64,000 nucleotides of DNA from Castellaniella sp049671645 (GTDB taxonomy: Bacteria > Pseudomonadota > Gammaproteobacteria > Burkholderiales > Burkholderiaceae_B), in assembly GCF_049671645.1 (NCBI RefSeq), contig NZ_JBATVG010000019.1, forward strand, positions 1 to 64,000. The letters are read 5' to 3'. The notes under the pieces were generated by a model. It was not told where the DNA came from. It made no database searches and worked only from the letters and a program-made list of their open reading frames with translations. Below, piece after piece: positions 44,319-54,277 of this stretch (positions within the stretch are counted from its first letter, which is position 1; each line of letters starts with the position of its first letter). The position numbers were made by a program, and so were the translations under genes.

Positions 44319-45535
44319 CGGGCCCCCTTTCTTCCAAAACACGCGTGCTGAGTTTCTGCCACTATCTGCAGGGCCCCGCGTGCACGCAATATCTCGCCGA
44401 CATGGGCGCCGACGTCATCAAGATCGAGCCCTTATCGGGCGCCTTCGAGCGCCACTGGTCGGGCGGCAATTCCTGGGTCACCGACGTCAGCGCGTTTTCG
44501 CTGGCGATGAACCGCAACAAGCGCAGCCTGGCAGTCAACCTGAAAACCCCTGAAGGTCTCGCGCTGGTACGCAAGCTTGCGGCCCAGGCGGACATCCTGG
44601 TCGAAAACTACCGACCCGGCGTCATGGCCAGGCTGGGGTTGGGCTACGAAGACGTGCGCGCATTGAACCCCGGCATCATTTACGCCTCGGCGTCGGCGTT
44701 TGGCGCGACCGGGCCGGCGGCCTCGCGGCCGGGACAAGACCTGCTCATGCAGGCGCGCTCGGGACTGATCGCGGCCACCGGCGGCGCGCGGCACACCGTG
44801 GTGGGCGCCGCCGTCATCGATCAACACGGCGCCGCTTTATTGGCCCTGGGCGTGCTGGGCGCGTATATCAGGCGCTTGCAGGGCGGGCCCGGCACCCGCG
44901 TCGAATCCAGCCTGTTCGGGGCCGGGATCGATTTGCAGATCGAAGCCCTGACCAAGTTCTATTCCGCTCCGGGCGGGCGCGACCTGTTGCCGCGCAACGA
45001 ACACGTCGGCAGCTGGTATCACGACGCCCCCTACGGCTTGTACGGCTTGCAGGATGCGGAAATCGTGCTGTCCATGAACGACCCTGCGCGGCTGGCCGAG
45101 GCCTTGGACAGCGATGCCCTGCGGGACCTGGTCGCCATCGACCGCTATCAGGAGCGGGACCGCTACGCGGAGGTCACGGCCCAGGTCCTGGCCGGCCACC
45201 GCTTCGATACGCTCAGCACGCGACTGGACGAGCACCAGATCTGGTACGAACGTGTCCAGGACTATCAAGACCTGCGCGCCGATGCGCAGGCGCAGCACCT
45301 GGGCCTGTTCCAGTCGATCGACGTCAACGGCCGGACTGCCACGCTGATCGGCCATCCGCTGACCTACGACGGCGCGCGCCCCGCGCTACGCGCCATGCCG
45401 CTGTATCCGGGCGCCCACAGCCGCGAGATCCTGCAGGAAATGGGCGTGCCGCCCGCGCAGCAAGACCTGTTGATCAGAGACGGCGTGATCGGCGAGCCGT
45501 CGGCCTCGCGACGCCCGCCCGCCGCTGCCGATTGA
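44315..45535 (+). CDS. Class III CoA-transferase, subunit/paralogue 2
   Basis: 406-residue CaiB/BaiF enzyme, tandem paralogue of the preceding gene. It has RVLSFCHYLQGPACTQYLAD, MGADVIKIEPLSGAFERHW, NRNKRSLAVNLKTPEG and the likely catalytic Asp in AAVIDQHGAALL. Start 44315 is fixed by GGAGGCGCACAGTC and the ATGA overlap; the frame runs back 190 codons over the previous gene, but that part is a shadow. Both paralogues keep Asp, unlike known pairs in which one subunit can be degenerate. Confidence 0.88.
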   Translation: MTGPLSSKTRVLSFCHYLQGPACTQYLADMGADVIKIEPLSGAFERHWSGGNSWVTDVSAFSLAMNRNKRSLAVNLKTPEGLALVRKLAAQADILVENYRPGVMARLGLGYEDVRALNPGIIYASASAFGATGPAASRPGQDLLMQARSGLIAATGGARHTVVGAAVIDQHGAALLALGVLGAYIRRLQGGPGTRVESSLFGAGIDLQIEALTKFYSAPGGRDLLPRNEHVGSWYHDAPYGLYGLQDAEIVLSMNDPARLAEALDSDALRDLVAIDRYQERDRYAEVTAQVLAGHRFDTLSTRLDEHQIWYERVQDYQDLRADAQAQHLGLFQSIDVNGRTATLIGHPLTYDGARPALRAMPLYPGAHSREILQEMGVPPAQQDLLIRDGVIGEPSASRRPPAAAD

Positions 45536-45572
45536 ATCTACCTACTTCATTGTTGAAAGGGCAAACCCGCAC

Positions 45573-46739
45573 ATGATTGATTTTTCCATCCCCGGCGAAA
45601 GCCAGTTGCTGATCGACACGGTCAGGCGCTTTATCAAGGAAGAAGTCCACCCCCTGGAGCAGCCGACCGAGGAAAGCGGGGTGATCCCGCCCGAGGCGCT
45701 CGCGCGCGTCAAACAAAAAGCCCAGTCGCTGGGCCTGTTCGCCATGAATATGCCCGAATCCGTCGGCGGTGGCGGACTGAGCTGCGTCGATCAGTGTCTG
45801 GTCGAGCAAGAGTTCGGCCAGACGTCGGACGCGTTGATTCGCCGGGTGTTCGGCCAAGTCTATCCGATGCTGATGGCGTGCGCGGGCGAGCAAATCGAAA
45901 AATACCTGAAACCGACGGTCCAAGGCGATCGGATCTGCGCCATGGCCATCACCGAGCCGGGCGCCGGCTCGGATGCCGCATCGATCTCGACGACCGCGCG
46001 GCTCGAATCGGGCGAATGGGTGCTGAACGGCACCAAGCACTTCATCAGCGACGGCGACATTGCCGACTACGTGATCGTCATGGCGCTGACGGACGCTGAA
46101 AAGCGCGGCCGGGGCGGCATCACGCTGTTTCTGGTGGACAAGGGCACGCCGGGTTTCCGGGTCAGCCGAGTGCAGCCCATGATGGGCCACCGGGGCTACG
46201 GCCACGCCGAACTGGTTTTTGAAGACTGCCGCATCCCGGAACACGCCGTGCTGGGCGAAATCGGCCAGGGCTTTCCCCTCATCATGGGCAGCGTGTCGCA
46301 GATCCGCCTGGCGCATATCGGCGCGCGCGCCGTTGGCATGGCGAGCAAAGCGCTGGAACTGATGCGCGGATACGCGGCGGACCGCAAGCAGTTCGGCCGG
46401 CCCATCGGCGAGTTCCAGATGGTGCAGAAGCTCATCGCCGACAGCGCGACGGAGATCTTCGGCGTCAAGATGATGGTGCTCAATGCCGCCTGGGAAGTCG
46501 ACCAGGGTTTCGATCCGCGCGCCAAGGTATCCATGGTCAAGGTCGCCGCCTCGGAAATGCAGGGCCGCGTCGTGGACCGGGCGATCCAGGTGTTCGGCGG
46601 CATGGGCTTTACCAAAGAAATGCCGCTCGAGCGCATGTACCGCGATGCCCGGGTCACGCGCATTTATGACGGCACCTCGGAAATCCACCGGATGCTGATC
46701 GCCCGCGACATCATCAAACGCGGCCTGCCCGCGTTCTGA
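45573..46739 (+). CDS. Acyl-CoA dehydrogenase of the CoA-transferase operon
   Basis: 388-residue FAD enzyme. It has MAITEPGAGSDAASISTTA, FISDGDIADYVIVMALTD, FGRPIGEFQMVQK and a C-terminal QVFGGMGFTKEMPLERMYRDARVTRIYDGTSEIHR. The position of the usual catalytic Glu (YEG) is Asp (YDG) here, as in some CaiA-like and ACAD11-like members. It follows the CoA-transferase pair by 37 bases and should oxidise the CoA thioester they make. Confidence 0.9.
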   Translation: MIDFSIPGESQLLIDTVRRFIKEEVHPLEQPTEESGVIPPEALARVKQKAQSLGLFAMNMPESVGGGGLSCVDQCLVEQEFGQTSDALIRRVFGQVYPMLMACAGEQIEKYLKPTVQGDRICAMAITEPGAGSDAASISTTARLESGEWVLNGTKHFISDGDIADYVIVMALTDAEKRGRGGITLFLVDKGTPGFRVSRVQPMMGHRGYGHAELVFEDCRIPEHAVLGEIGQGFPLIMGSVSQIRLAHIGARAVGMASKALELMRGYAADRKQFGRPIGEFQMVQKLIADSATEIFGVKMMVLNAAWEVDQGFDPRAKVSMVKVAASEMQGRVVDRAIQVFGGMGFTKEMPLERMYRDARVTRIYDGTSEIHRMLIARDIIKRGLPAF

Positions 46740-46777
46740 TCCTCCGGACCACGTACCTTGAACACAGGAAAAAGACC

Positions 46778-47188
46778 ATGACAAATCACGAAACGTCGCC
46801 CACGGCGGGCGAGTTCAAATTCTCCAAGACCCTGACGGTGGCCGAGCAGGCCCTGTTTACGGGGATCAGCGGCAATATGGGCGCGCAATACGTGGACGCC
46901 ACCCGCGGGCAGAAAAACGGCGTCGGCGGGTTGACGGTGTTCGAACTCGCGCTCGCGTCGCTCGCGACCACAGGCCTGTCCAAGCTGGGCGGTCCCGGGC
47001 GGCGCATCGCGGCCATGAACGTCGAATTCGCACGGGCCGTGGCCGTGGGCACCACCGTCCACGCGCAAGCGCGCGTCGAACAGGCGCAGGGCGATGCGCT
47101 GCTCTGCCGCGTCCACTGCACGGACGCGCAAACCGGCGACACGCTGGTCGAGGGCACGGCGCAGCTCGTCCCCATGGCGCAAGGATGA
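46778..47188 (+). CDS. MaoC-like hot-dog protein lacking catalytic residues
   Basis: 136-residue hot-dog-fold protein. In (R)-hydratases the motif is SGDxNPxHxD. Here the matching segment is ISGNMGAQYVD, with Asp to Asn and His to Tyr changes, so hydratase activity is unlikely. GGLTVFELALASLATTGLSK and INVEFARAV-like segments fit the fold. It overlaps the next MaoC gene by ATGA. The pair probably forms a heterodimer in which this subunit is structural or binds CoA. Confidence 0.75.
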   Translation: MTNHETSPTAGEFKFSKTLTVAEQALFTGISGNMGAQYVDATRGQKNGVGGLTVFELALASLATTGLSKLGGPGRRIAAMNVEFARAVAVGTTVHAQARVEQAQGDALLCRVHCTDAQTGDTLVEGTAQLVPMAQG

Positions 47189-47634
47189 CGGCCATGTACG
47201 ACGATAAGCCTTTTGAGGCGTTGAACGTGGGCGACCGCGTGCGCCTGTCGAAAACCGTCACCGAAGCGGATGCCGCGCTCTACATTGCCAGCACCGGGGA
47301 TTTCGGCCCGGTGCACGTGAACGACGCGTATGCATCGACCACTCGATTCGGCCAGCGCCTCGCGCCGGGCATCATGGTCGCCGGACTGTGCACGAGCGTC
47401 CTGACCAGCGAGCTGGTGGGCGTCGCCGGGGTATCCATAGAAGACCAGTTCTGGTTCACCGGCCCCGTTTTCTATGGCGACACGATCCAGTTCGAAGTCT
47501 GGATCGACGCGCTGGAGCCCGAAAAGCGAACAGTGCACTGGAAAGCCAGCGCACGCAACGAAGACGGACTCGAAGTCCTCAAAGCGCGGGCGACCCTGAA
47601 ATTTCCGCGCCCTAAAAAGAAGGAAACCCCATAA
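47185..47634 (+). CDS. MaoC-family (R)-specific enoyl-CoA hydratase
   Basis: 149-residue hot-dog protein with intact hydratase motif YIASTGDFGPVHVNDAYA (Asp and His in place) near residue 32, then LAPGIMVAGL and EDQFWFTGPVFYGD. It overlaps the inactive MaoC gene and probably forms a heteromeric hydratase with it. It would hydrate the enoyl-CoA made by the dehydrogenase. Confidence 0.85.
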   Translation: MTAMYDDKPFEALNVGDRVRLSKTVTEADAALYIASTGDFGPVHVNDAYASTTRFGQRLAPGIMVAGLCTSVLTSELVGVAGVSIEDQFWFTGPVFYGDTIQFEVWIDALEPEKRTVHWKASARNEDGLEVLKARATLKFPRPKKKETP

Positions 47635-47692
47635 GCAGCGCCGCCGGCATCGGCGGCCCGAACAAATCGATACAAGGGAGTCAAGTGTTTTT

Positions 47693-47989
47693 ATGACAAT
47701 GAACGACGAAGAATTCACGCACATCGTGATGGTGGATATAGAACCCGAGCACGAGCCCGCATTCAACAAATGGTATGTGCAACAGCATTTCCCGGATCTG
47801 TTGTCCTGCCCCGGCTGGCTATCGGCCAGCCGCTACGTCAACCTGGGCGACGGTCCGAAATATGTCGCCATGTATTCGGTGGCCGGCCAATGGGCGTTCG
47901 AAACCGAGGATTTCATCAAGGTAAAAGGATTCGGCCCCTTCGAAGGCCACGTGCACAATTTCAAACGGATCCAACTGAGGGCCATTTGA
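47693..47989 (+). CDS. EthD-like dimeric alpha-beta barrel protein
   Basis: 98-residue small protein. It reads FTHIVMVDIEPEHEPAFNKWYVQQHFPDLL, then the CPGWLSASRYVNLGDGPKYVAMY strand pattern, the ferredoxin-like fold of EthD/DUF4286-type proteins that often accompany catabolic operons. GGGAG lies 13 bases before the ATG. A role in isomerisation, lyase chemistry or substrate binding is possible; no catalytic residues can be assigned. Confidence 0.65.
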   Translation: MTMNDEEFTHIVMVDIEPEHEPAFNKWYVQQHFPDLLSCPGWLSASRYVNLGDGPKYVAMYSVAGQWAFETEDFIKVKGFGPFEGHVHNFKRIQLRAI

Positions 47990-47998
47990 GCGAAGACC

Positions 47999-48030
47999 CA
48001 CGTGCTCCCCCCTTCCTGCCTGAGCACGTG
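47999..48030 (+). repeat. Inverted repeat before the enoyl-CoA hydratase gene
   Basis: CACGTGCT (47999-48006) and AGCACGTG (48023-48030), perfect 8-bp arms around a pyrimidine-rich 16-base loop. It ends about 10 bases before the AGGAGA ribosome site of the next gene. A hairpin here could modulate expression inside the operon. Confidence 0.5.
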
Positions 48031-48052
48031 GAGACAAGAAAGGAGACAAACC

Positions 48053-48856
<804 letters not shown>

Positions 48857-48941
48857 ACCGCAAAGCCACTTGACCCAGGGGCCCGTATTTTTCAAAGACA
48901 TCGAGGGACACCCCAACGCCCGAAGCGGCACAGGAGGAACA

Positions 48942-49454
48942 GTGAAAGAGATCAGCTTGAAAATTATCCACGGACTACGCGCAATCGTGGACGTGTTTCT
49001 GGTGACGGCCTTCATTTTGATGTTCGGCGCCGTGCTGGCGCAGGTCGCCGTGCGCACCTTCACCCCGTTTTCCATCGTCGGCACCGAGGAAATCGCCAAT
49101 TACAGCCAGCTCTGGCTGGTCATGATGGGCGCCGGCGTGGCCTTGCGCTTCGGGCGCCACGTGGCTGTGGACGTTCTGGTCACCTTGATTCCCAAACGCG
49201 TCCGTTCCTGGATCCAGATCATCAACGCCATGTTCATCTTCTGGTTTCTCGCGCTCGTTTTCAAAGGCTCCCTACCCCTGATCGACATGGGCGCATTTCA
49301 GAAATCCCCCGCGCTGGGCCTGCCCATGTGGGCCGTCTACGCCAGTCTGGCGGCCGGCGCCGTCTACATGATGATCGAACTCGTGCTGTCTCTATTCTGC
49401 CCCGAACAGGGCGCAGAACCCGTCGACCAGCAAACCATCCCCGAACAGGTATAG
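48942..49454 (+). CDS. dctQ: TRAP transporter small permease (DctQ)
   Basis: 170-residue membrane protein with four hydrophobic segments (IVDVFLVTAFILMFGAVLAQV first) and the NYSQLWLVMMGAGVALRFGRHVAVD motif of DctQ. GTG 48942 follows CAGGAGGAACA; the frame reads back into the previous gene without meaning. It is the small membrane subunit of a sodium-driven carboxylate importer. Confidence 0.9.
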   Translation: MKEISLKIIHGLRAIVDVFLVTAFILMFGAVLAQVAVRTFTPFSIVGTEEIANYSQLWLVMMGAGVALRFGRHVAVDVLVTLIPKRVRSWIQIINAMFIFWFLALVFKGSLPLIDMGAFQKSPALGLPMWAVYASLAAGAVYMMIELVLSLFCPEQGAEPVDQQTIPEQV

Positions 49455-49467
49455 GGAGCGCCGACAC

Positions 49468-50757
49468 ATGTTCATTTCCGTCACTCTTTTCGTGCTGTTC
49501 CTGTTGTTCGGCATGCCGGTCGTCTTCGTGCTGGGACTGGCCGGCGCAGGGTTCGTGGTGTTCGGCACCGATGTCCCCGTCGCCCTCGTCAGCGAGCGTA
49601 TCTTTTCCGGCCTGAATTCATTCACCATCATGGCGATCCCGTTTTTCATTTTTGCGGGCGCCGTGATGGAGGGCGGCGGGCTGTCGCGCCGTATCGTGGA
49701 TTTCGCCACCGCCTTGATCGGCTGGATCACGGGCAGCCTGTACCTTGTGTCGGTGGCCACGGCCACGGCCCTGGCCGCCATTTCGGGGTCCGGCTCGGCC
49801 GATGCGGCCGCGGTGTCCTCCATCATGCAGCCCGAGCTCAAGCGGCGCCGGTATGACACCGACTTCGCCGCCGCCCTGATCGCCGCCTCATCGTCGCTGG
49901 CGCAGATCATTCCGCCCAGCCTGCTGCTGGTCGTGGTCGCGGCCGTCTCGTCGCAGTCCACGGGCGCGCTGTTCATCGCCGGCGTGGCGCCCGGCCTGCT
50001 CGCCGCCCTGGGGTTGCTGCTGGTGGCATACCTGTACGCGCGCAAGGGGCGCGCCCAATACGAGAGCGATACGCGCCGGTTTTCGATGGTGTACCTCGCG
50101 CGCACTTTCTGGTCGGCCATCCCCGCTTTGTTCATGCCGGTCATCATCGTGGGGGGCATCGTCAGCGGGATGTTCACGGCCACCGAAGCGGCGGCGGTGG
50201 CGGCCTTCTACAGTTTGCTGATCGGGATATTCGTCTACAAGGAACTGCGGTTCAAGCAACTGCACGATGCCATCCTGCGCACCGCGATCCTGTCGGCCGC
50301 CGTCATGCTGATCATCGGCACCGCCAATATATTCGCCTGGCTGATCGCGTCCGAAGGCGTCGCCGACCGGCTGGCCGATTTCCTGGAGGCCGTCACGGAC
50401 GATCCCTTCGTATTCCTGCTGATCCTGAACGGCATCTTGCTCATCGTGGGCATGTTCATGGAAAGCATCGCCGCGATCCTGATCCTGATGCCCATCTTTC
50501 TGCCGATTGCCGAAGCCTTCGGGGTGCATCCCATCCATTTCGGCGTGATGTTCGTATTCAACCTGGCCATCGGCATGTTCACACCGCCTTACGGAATCAC
50601 CCTGTTCGTGTGCTCGAGCATCGCCGAGCGCACCGTCATCCAGGTGGCGCGCCGCATCCTGATGCCCCTATGCGTCATGGTGCTGGTTCTGCTGGCGGTG
50701 ACCTACTTCCCCGAGATCACCTTGTTCTTACCCACGCATTACGGCTTGATCAAGTAG
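49468..50757 (+). CDS. dctM: TRAP transporter large permease (DctM)
   Basis: 429-residue membrane protein with about twelve hydrophobic helices. DctM landmarks are FFIFAGAVMEGGGLSRRIVDFA, the SGSGSADAAAVSSIM segment, IIPPSLLLVVVAAV and GMFTPPYGITLFV. It forms the transport channel with DctQ, 13 bases upstream, and receives substrate from DctP downstream. Confidence 0.94.
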   Translation: MFISVTLFVLFLLFGMPVVFVLGLAGAGFVVFGTDVPVALVSERIFSGLNSFTIMAIPFFIFAGAVMEGGGLSRRIVDFATALIGWITGSLYLVSVATATALAAISGSGSADAAAVSSIMQPELKRRRYDTDFAAALIAASSSLAQIIPPSLLLVVVAAVSSQSTGALFIAGVAPGLLAALGLLLVAYLYARKGRAQYESDTRRFSMVYLARTFWSAIPALFMPVIIVGGIVSGMFTATEAAAVAAFYSLLIGIFVYKELRFKQLHDAILRTAILSAAVMLIIGTANIFAWLIASEGVADRLADFLEAVTDDPFVFLLILNGILLIVGMFMESIAAILILMPIFLPIAEAFGVHPIHFGVMFVFNLAIGMFTPPYGITLFVCSSIAERTVIQVARRILMPLCVMVLVLLAVTYFPEITLFLPTHYGLIK

Positions 50758-50824
50758 CCGCATGCATTTTCGCCACGACGGTGCTTTTTATAACGACCGC
50801 ATTATCAATACAGGAGACACGACC

Positions 50825-51817
50825 ATGAAAAAACTATCCATCTGCATTCTGTCCGCGCTGGGCTGCCTGGCCGTATCCAGCAGCATGGCCGCCGAGTTCA
50901 ACTTCAAGGCTGGCACCGACCAGCCCAAGGGCAGCTCGTACGCCACGTTGCTGGAAGACTTCGCCAAAACGGTGCAAGCCAATAGCGACGGGCGCATCCG
51001 CATCAAGGTCTATCCCGCCGCCCAACTGGGCAGCGAGCTGGAGCTGGCCCAGGGCTTGCGCCTGGGCACCGTGGATTTCACGGCGACCTCGGTGGGCAAC
51101 ATTTCCTCGCTGCTGCCCAAGGTCGCGATCCTCGGGGCGCCCTACATCTTCGAGAACATCGAACACCGGCAAAAAGTGATTTCGGACGACACCGCCTTTT
51201 ATGCCGCGCTGGAAGACTACGTGAATCACTCCAACGTGGGTGTCAAGCTGCTGGGCGTGACCACGGCGGGGATTCGCAGCCTGTACAACTCCAAGCATCC
51301 GGTCAAGACGCTGGACGATCTCAAGGGCATGAAGGTGCGCACGCTGACATCCGAGGAACAGGTGGAGGGCTGGGAAAACCTGGGCGCCCGTCCCACGCCC
51401 ATCGCGTTCTCCGAGCTGTATTCCGCCCTGCAGACCGGCGTCGTGGACGCCGCTGAAAATTCGCCGGAGTTCTACTACTCGATGAAGCACTACGAGCAGG
51501 CCCCGTATTACACGCTCACGGACCACATGATGGCGACCGGCCTGTTCATGGTCAGCGACCTGGCATGGAACAAGCTGCCCGACGATCTCAAGAAGATCGT
51601 GCTGGAGGCCGGGCACGCGGCCAGCCGCCGCGAACAGCAGTTCGATATGGACATGTCGGCCAAATACATGGAGAAGCTCAAGGCCGAAGGCGTCAAGGTC
51701 AATGAAATCGACAAAGGCCCGTGGATCGAACGATCCCTGCCCTTGCAGGACAAGCTGGCCAAGAACGTCGATGCCGAAAAAATGCTCGGCCTGATCCGCC
51801 AGGCCGGCAGCCGCTAA
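50825..51817 (+). CDS. dctP: TRAP transporter substrate-binding protein (DctP)
   Basis: 330-residue periplasmic protein with signal peptide (MKKLSICILSALGCLAVSSS, cleavage near SMAA). Family features are FKAGTDQPKGSSYATLLEDFA, the DGRIRIKVYPAAQLGSELEL region and the conserved Arg/Asn area (MKVRTLTSEEQVEGWENLGARPTPIAFSELYSAL), which binds the ligand carboxylate. CAGGAGACACGACC precedes the ATG. The ligand should be the carboxylate degraded by this operon. Confidence 0.93.
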   Translation: MKKLSICILSALGCLAVSSSMAAEFNFKAGTDQPKGSSYATLLEDFAKTVQANSDGRIRIKVYPAAQLGSELELAQGLRLGTVDFTATSVGNISSLLPKVAILGAPYIFENIEHRQKVISDDTAFYAALEDYVNHSNVGVKLLGVTTAGIRSLYNSKHPVKTLDDLKGMKVRTLTSEEQVEGWENLGARPTPIAFSELYSALQTGVVDAAENSPEFYYSMKHYEQAPYYTLTDHMMATGLFMVSDLAWNKLPDDLKKIVLEAGHAASRREQQFDMDMSAKYMEKLKAEGVKVNEIDKGPWIERSLPLQDKLAKNVDAEKMLGLIRQAGSR

Positions 51818-51847
51818 GCCCTTCCCCGTCACCCTCAGGAGGACGAA

Positions 51848-52300
51848 TTGAAACAGCTGTATTTTGAAGACCTGGTGGTCGGCGCCGAATACACCAGCCG
51901 CGGGCGCACGATCACCGACGCCGATATCCGTCTGTTCATCGGCGCCACGGGCGACGACCACCCGCACCACACGGATGCCGAATACTGCAAGAACCACCCG
52001 GTGTTCGAGAGGCCCTGCGCCCAAGGCGTGCTGGTATTGAGCGTGAGCGACACCTTTTTCGCATACGAAATCGGCTTCAACCTGGCCCATAGCCTGAACT
52101 ACGGCCACGACAAGATCCGCTATCTCTTGCCGGTCTATGACGGGGACACCGTGCACTCGGTCATGCGCATCGCCGCCTGCGAACCCAAGGATGCGACCTG
52201 GGGACGCGTCGTCGTGGAATGCAATGTGCACAACCAGAAGGGCCAATTGGTCCTGGTGAACCACCAAGTCATTCTCGCGGGGCGCCGGCCAGCGGCCTGA
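51848..52300 (+). CDS. MaoC-family dehydratase (third hot-dog protein)
   Basis: 150-residue hot-dog protein with intact Asp/His motif in FIGATGDDHPHHTDAEYC near residue 36, then CAQGVLVLSVSD, resembling mesaconyl-CoA-type hydratases. The start is a TTG at 51848, five bases after AGGAGG; no better start exists. It lies 30 bases after dctP. It probably hydrates a different intermediate from the MaoC pair upstream. Confidence 0.83.
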   Translation: MKQLYFEDLVVGAEYTSRGRTITDADIRLFIGATGDDHPHHTDAEYCKNHPVFERPCAQGVLVLSVSDTFFAYEIGFNLAHSLNYGHDKIRYLLPVYDGDTVHSVMRIAACEPKDATWGRVVVECNVHNQKGQLVLVNHQVILAGRRPAA

Positions 52301-52400
52301 CCGTCCATCCGTTCCCGGGCGCGCGGCCGGGTTCCCGGTGCCGCGTCCCGCCAACCAGACCCCGGGCGATTCGCCCGGGCGTCGCATTGGATTTCCAGAA

Positions 52401-53318
52401 ATGCATCCGAGCTTCGAAGGTATTTTCGCGTCAACCGTCGTCCCCATGCAGGCGGACGAGCGGATCGATTTCGACGCACTGGCCCGGCACCACCAGGCCG
52501 TGACCAGCCGCCCCGGGATACGCGGCCTGCTGATCAATGGGCACGCCGGCGAAAATTTCACACTGACCGCCCAGGAGAAACAGGACGTCGTCCGCTGCGC
52601 GCGCGAGGCCGTGGGGCCGAAAGCCCAGCTGATCTGCGGCGTTTACGCCGAATCCAGCGCCGAAGCGGCCGACCAGGCCCGCCAGGCGCAGGCTGCGGGC
52701 GCCGACGCGCTGCTGGTCTTCCCGCCCTTTTCCTGGGCGCTGGGACACACCACCGACAGCGCGCTCGCGCACCATCGCGCCATCCGGGCGCAGACCCGCC
52801 TGCCGCTGATGCTGTACCAGGCCTCGGTGCACGCGGGGCGGATGGCGTACAGCCCCGACACACTGGCTGCGCTCGCGCGGCTGGAGGGCGTCGTCGCCAT
52901 CAAGGAAGGCAGCTGGGAAACCGCCCGCTACGAAGCTAACCTGCGCCACGTCCAGGCGGCCGCGCCGCACGTGGGCGTCATGCCCTCGGGCGACGAACAT
53001 TTGTTGAGCACATTCCTGCTGGGCGGCAGCGGCTCGCAAGTCAGCATCGCCGCCCTGGACCCTGACGCCGTCGTCCAGCTCTGGGATTCCGTCCGGCAAG
53101 GGGATATCGCCCAGGCCCGTAAAGCCCATGCACGGCTGTACCCCCTGGTCAAGGCCATTTATGGCGCCGCGCCCGGGACACGCGCCACCGCGCGCCTGAA
53201 AACCTGTCTTCATCTGCGGGGACTGATCCCGACGCCGGCGATGCGCGCCCCCATGACGGCATCCGATCCCGCCGAAACGCAATGGCTTCAATCCGTGCTC
53301 AATGAAGCCGATCTTTAA
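52401..53318 (+). CDS. Dihydrodipicolinate synthase/N-acetylneuraminate lyase family protein 1
   Basis: 305-residue TIM-barrel aldolase. The Schiff-base Lys is in VVAIKEGSWETARYE near residue 160 and the catalytic Tyr is in LPLMLYQASVH near 132. The usual GTTGE loop is replaced by NGHAGENFTL, so it is not a lysine-biosynthesis enzyme. It probably makes or cleaves a C-C bond with a 2-oxoacid such as pyruvate. It is paired with a paralogue 14 bases downstream. Confidence 0.83.
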   Translation: MHPSFEGIFASTVVPMQADERIDFDALARHHQAVTSRPGIRGLLINGHAGENFTLTAQEKQDVVRCAREAVGPKAQLICGVYAESSAEAADQARQAQAAGADALLVFPPFSWALGHTTDSALAHHRAIRAQTRLPLMLYQASVHAGRMAYSPDTLAALARLEGVVAIKEGSWETARYEANLRHVQAAAPHVGVMPSGDEHLLSTFLLGGSGSQVSIAALDPDAVVQLWDSVRQGDIAQARKAHARLYPLVKAIYGAAPGTRATARLKTCLHLRGLIPTPAMRAPMTASDPAETQWLQSVLNEADL

Positions 53319-53332
53319 TCCAAGGAGTTCTC

Positions 53333-54277
53333 ATGACAAGCAAACACGATTTGATCGGGGTCACCGTGGCCCCTGTCCTGCCCTTTCATGAAAAGGACTT
53401 GAGCATCGACTGGGACAGCTATGAACGCCTGATGGCCTACTGCATGAAGCCCAAGGGGATGGTCTCGGCCTTCGTCAACGGCCACGCCGGCGACGGCGCC
53501 ATGCTGTCGCCGGCCGAGCGATCCGAAGTCATACAGCGCACCCGTGCGCTGATCGGCCGGGACACGCCCCTGATGGCCGGCATCATCCCCTACAGCACCG
53601 AGGATGCCGTGACCCAGGCCATCCAGGCAGAGCAGGCCGGCGCGGATGTGCTGGTGCTGTTCCCCATGCCGCAATTCGGCGCGGGCGCGTCCGATGACGC
53701 CCGCTACGCCATGCACTACCTGGAATCCATCCTGGCGGCCAGCAAACTGCCGTTGTCCATTTTCCAGCAGGATGTGCGCGCGGGCTACGGCTACAGCACC
53801 GCAGTGCTGGCGGAACTGGTGCAATGCGAGCAAGTCATCGCCGTCAAGGAAGGCAGCGGCAGCATCCAGCTGTACGAAGACAACCTGCGCATGATCCGGG
53901 CGCGCGCGCCGCACGTCGCCATGCTGCCGTCCAATTACAACTGGATGTTCGCCCAGGCCGCCACCGGCGCCGACGGCCTGCTGTCCGGCATGGCCAGCCT
54001 GGTGCCGCAAGAACTGTGCGACCTATGGGCCGCCACCGAAGCCTGCGACCTGAAAGCGATGCGCGCCGCCAACGACAAACTGTACGGATTCGTCCGCTCC
54101 GTCTACGGCGCCGCCCCGCTCATGGATATGCACACCCGCCTTAAAGTCGGGCTCGCGCACCTGGGAATCATCGATTCGGCCATCCCCCGTCCCCCGCTGC
54201 GGCCCATCCCCGACGCCCACGCGAAGCGCGTCGTGGCGGAGCTGGACAAGCTGATGCGGACCGGTCGGACGCTCTGA
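53333..54277 (+). CDS. Dihydrodipicolinate synthase family protein 2
   Basis: 314-residue paralogue of the preceding gene, with the same NGHAGDGAML loop. The Schiff-base Lys is kept in VIAVKEGSGSIQLYEDNL, but the Tyr position is Phe (LPLSIFQQDVRAG), which removes the usual proton relay. CCAAGGAGTTCTC precedes the ATG. It could be a partner subunit or a decarboxylase/hydratase variant. It is the last gene of the operon that begins at 43101. Confidence 0.82.
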   Translation: MTSKHDLIGVTVAPVLPFHEKDLSIDWDSYERLMAYCMKPKGMVSAFVNGHAGDGAMLSPAERSEVIQRTRALIGRDTPLMAGIIPYSTEDAVTQAIQAEQAGADVLVLFPMPQFGAGASDDARYAMHYLESILAASKLPLSIFQQDVRAGYGYSTAVLAELVQCEQVIAVKEGSGSIQLYEDNLRMIRARAPHVAMLPSNYNWMFAQAATGADGLLSGMASLVPQELCDLWAATEACDLKAMRAANDKLYGFVRSVYGAAPLMDMHTRLKVGLAHLGIIDSAIPRPPLRPIPDAHAKRVVAELDKLMRTGRTL

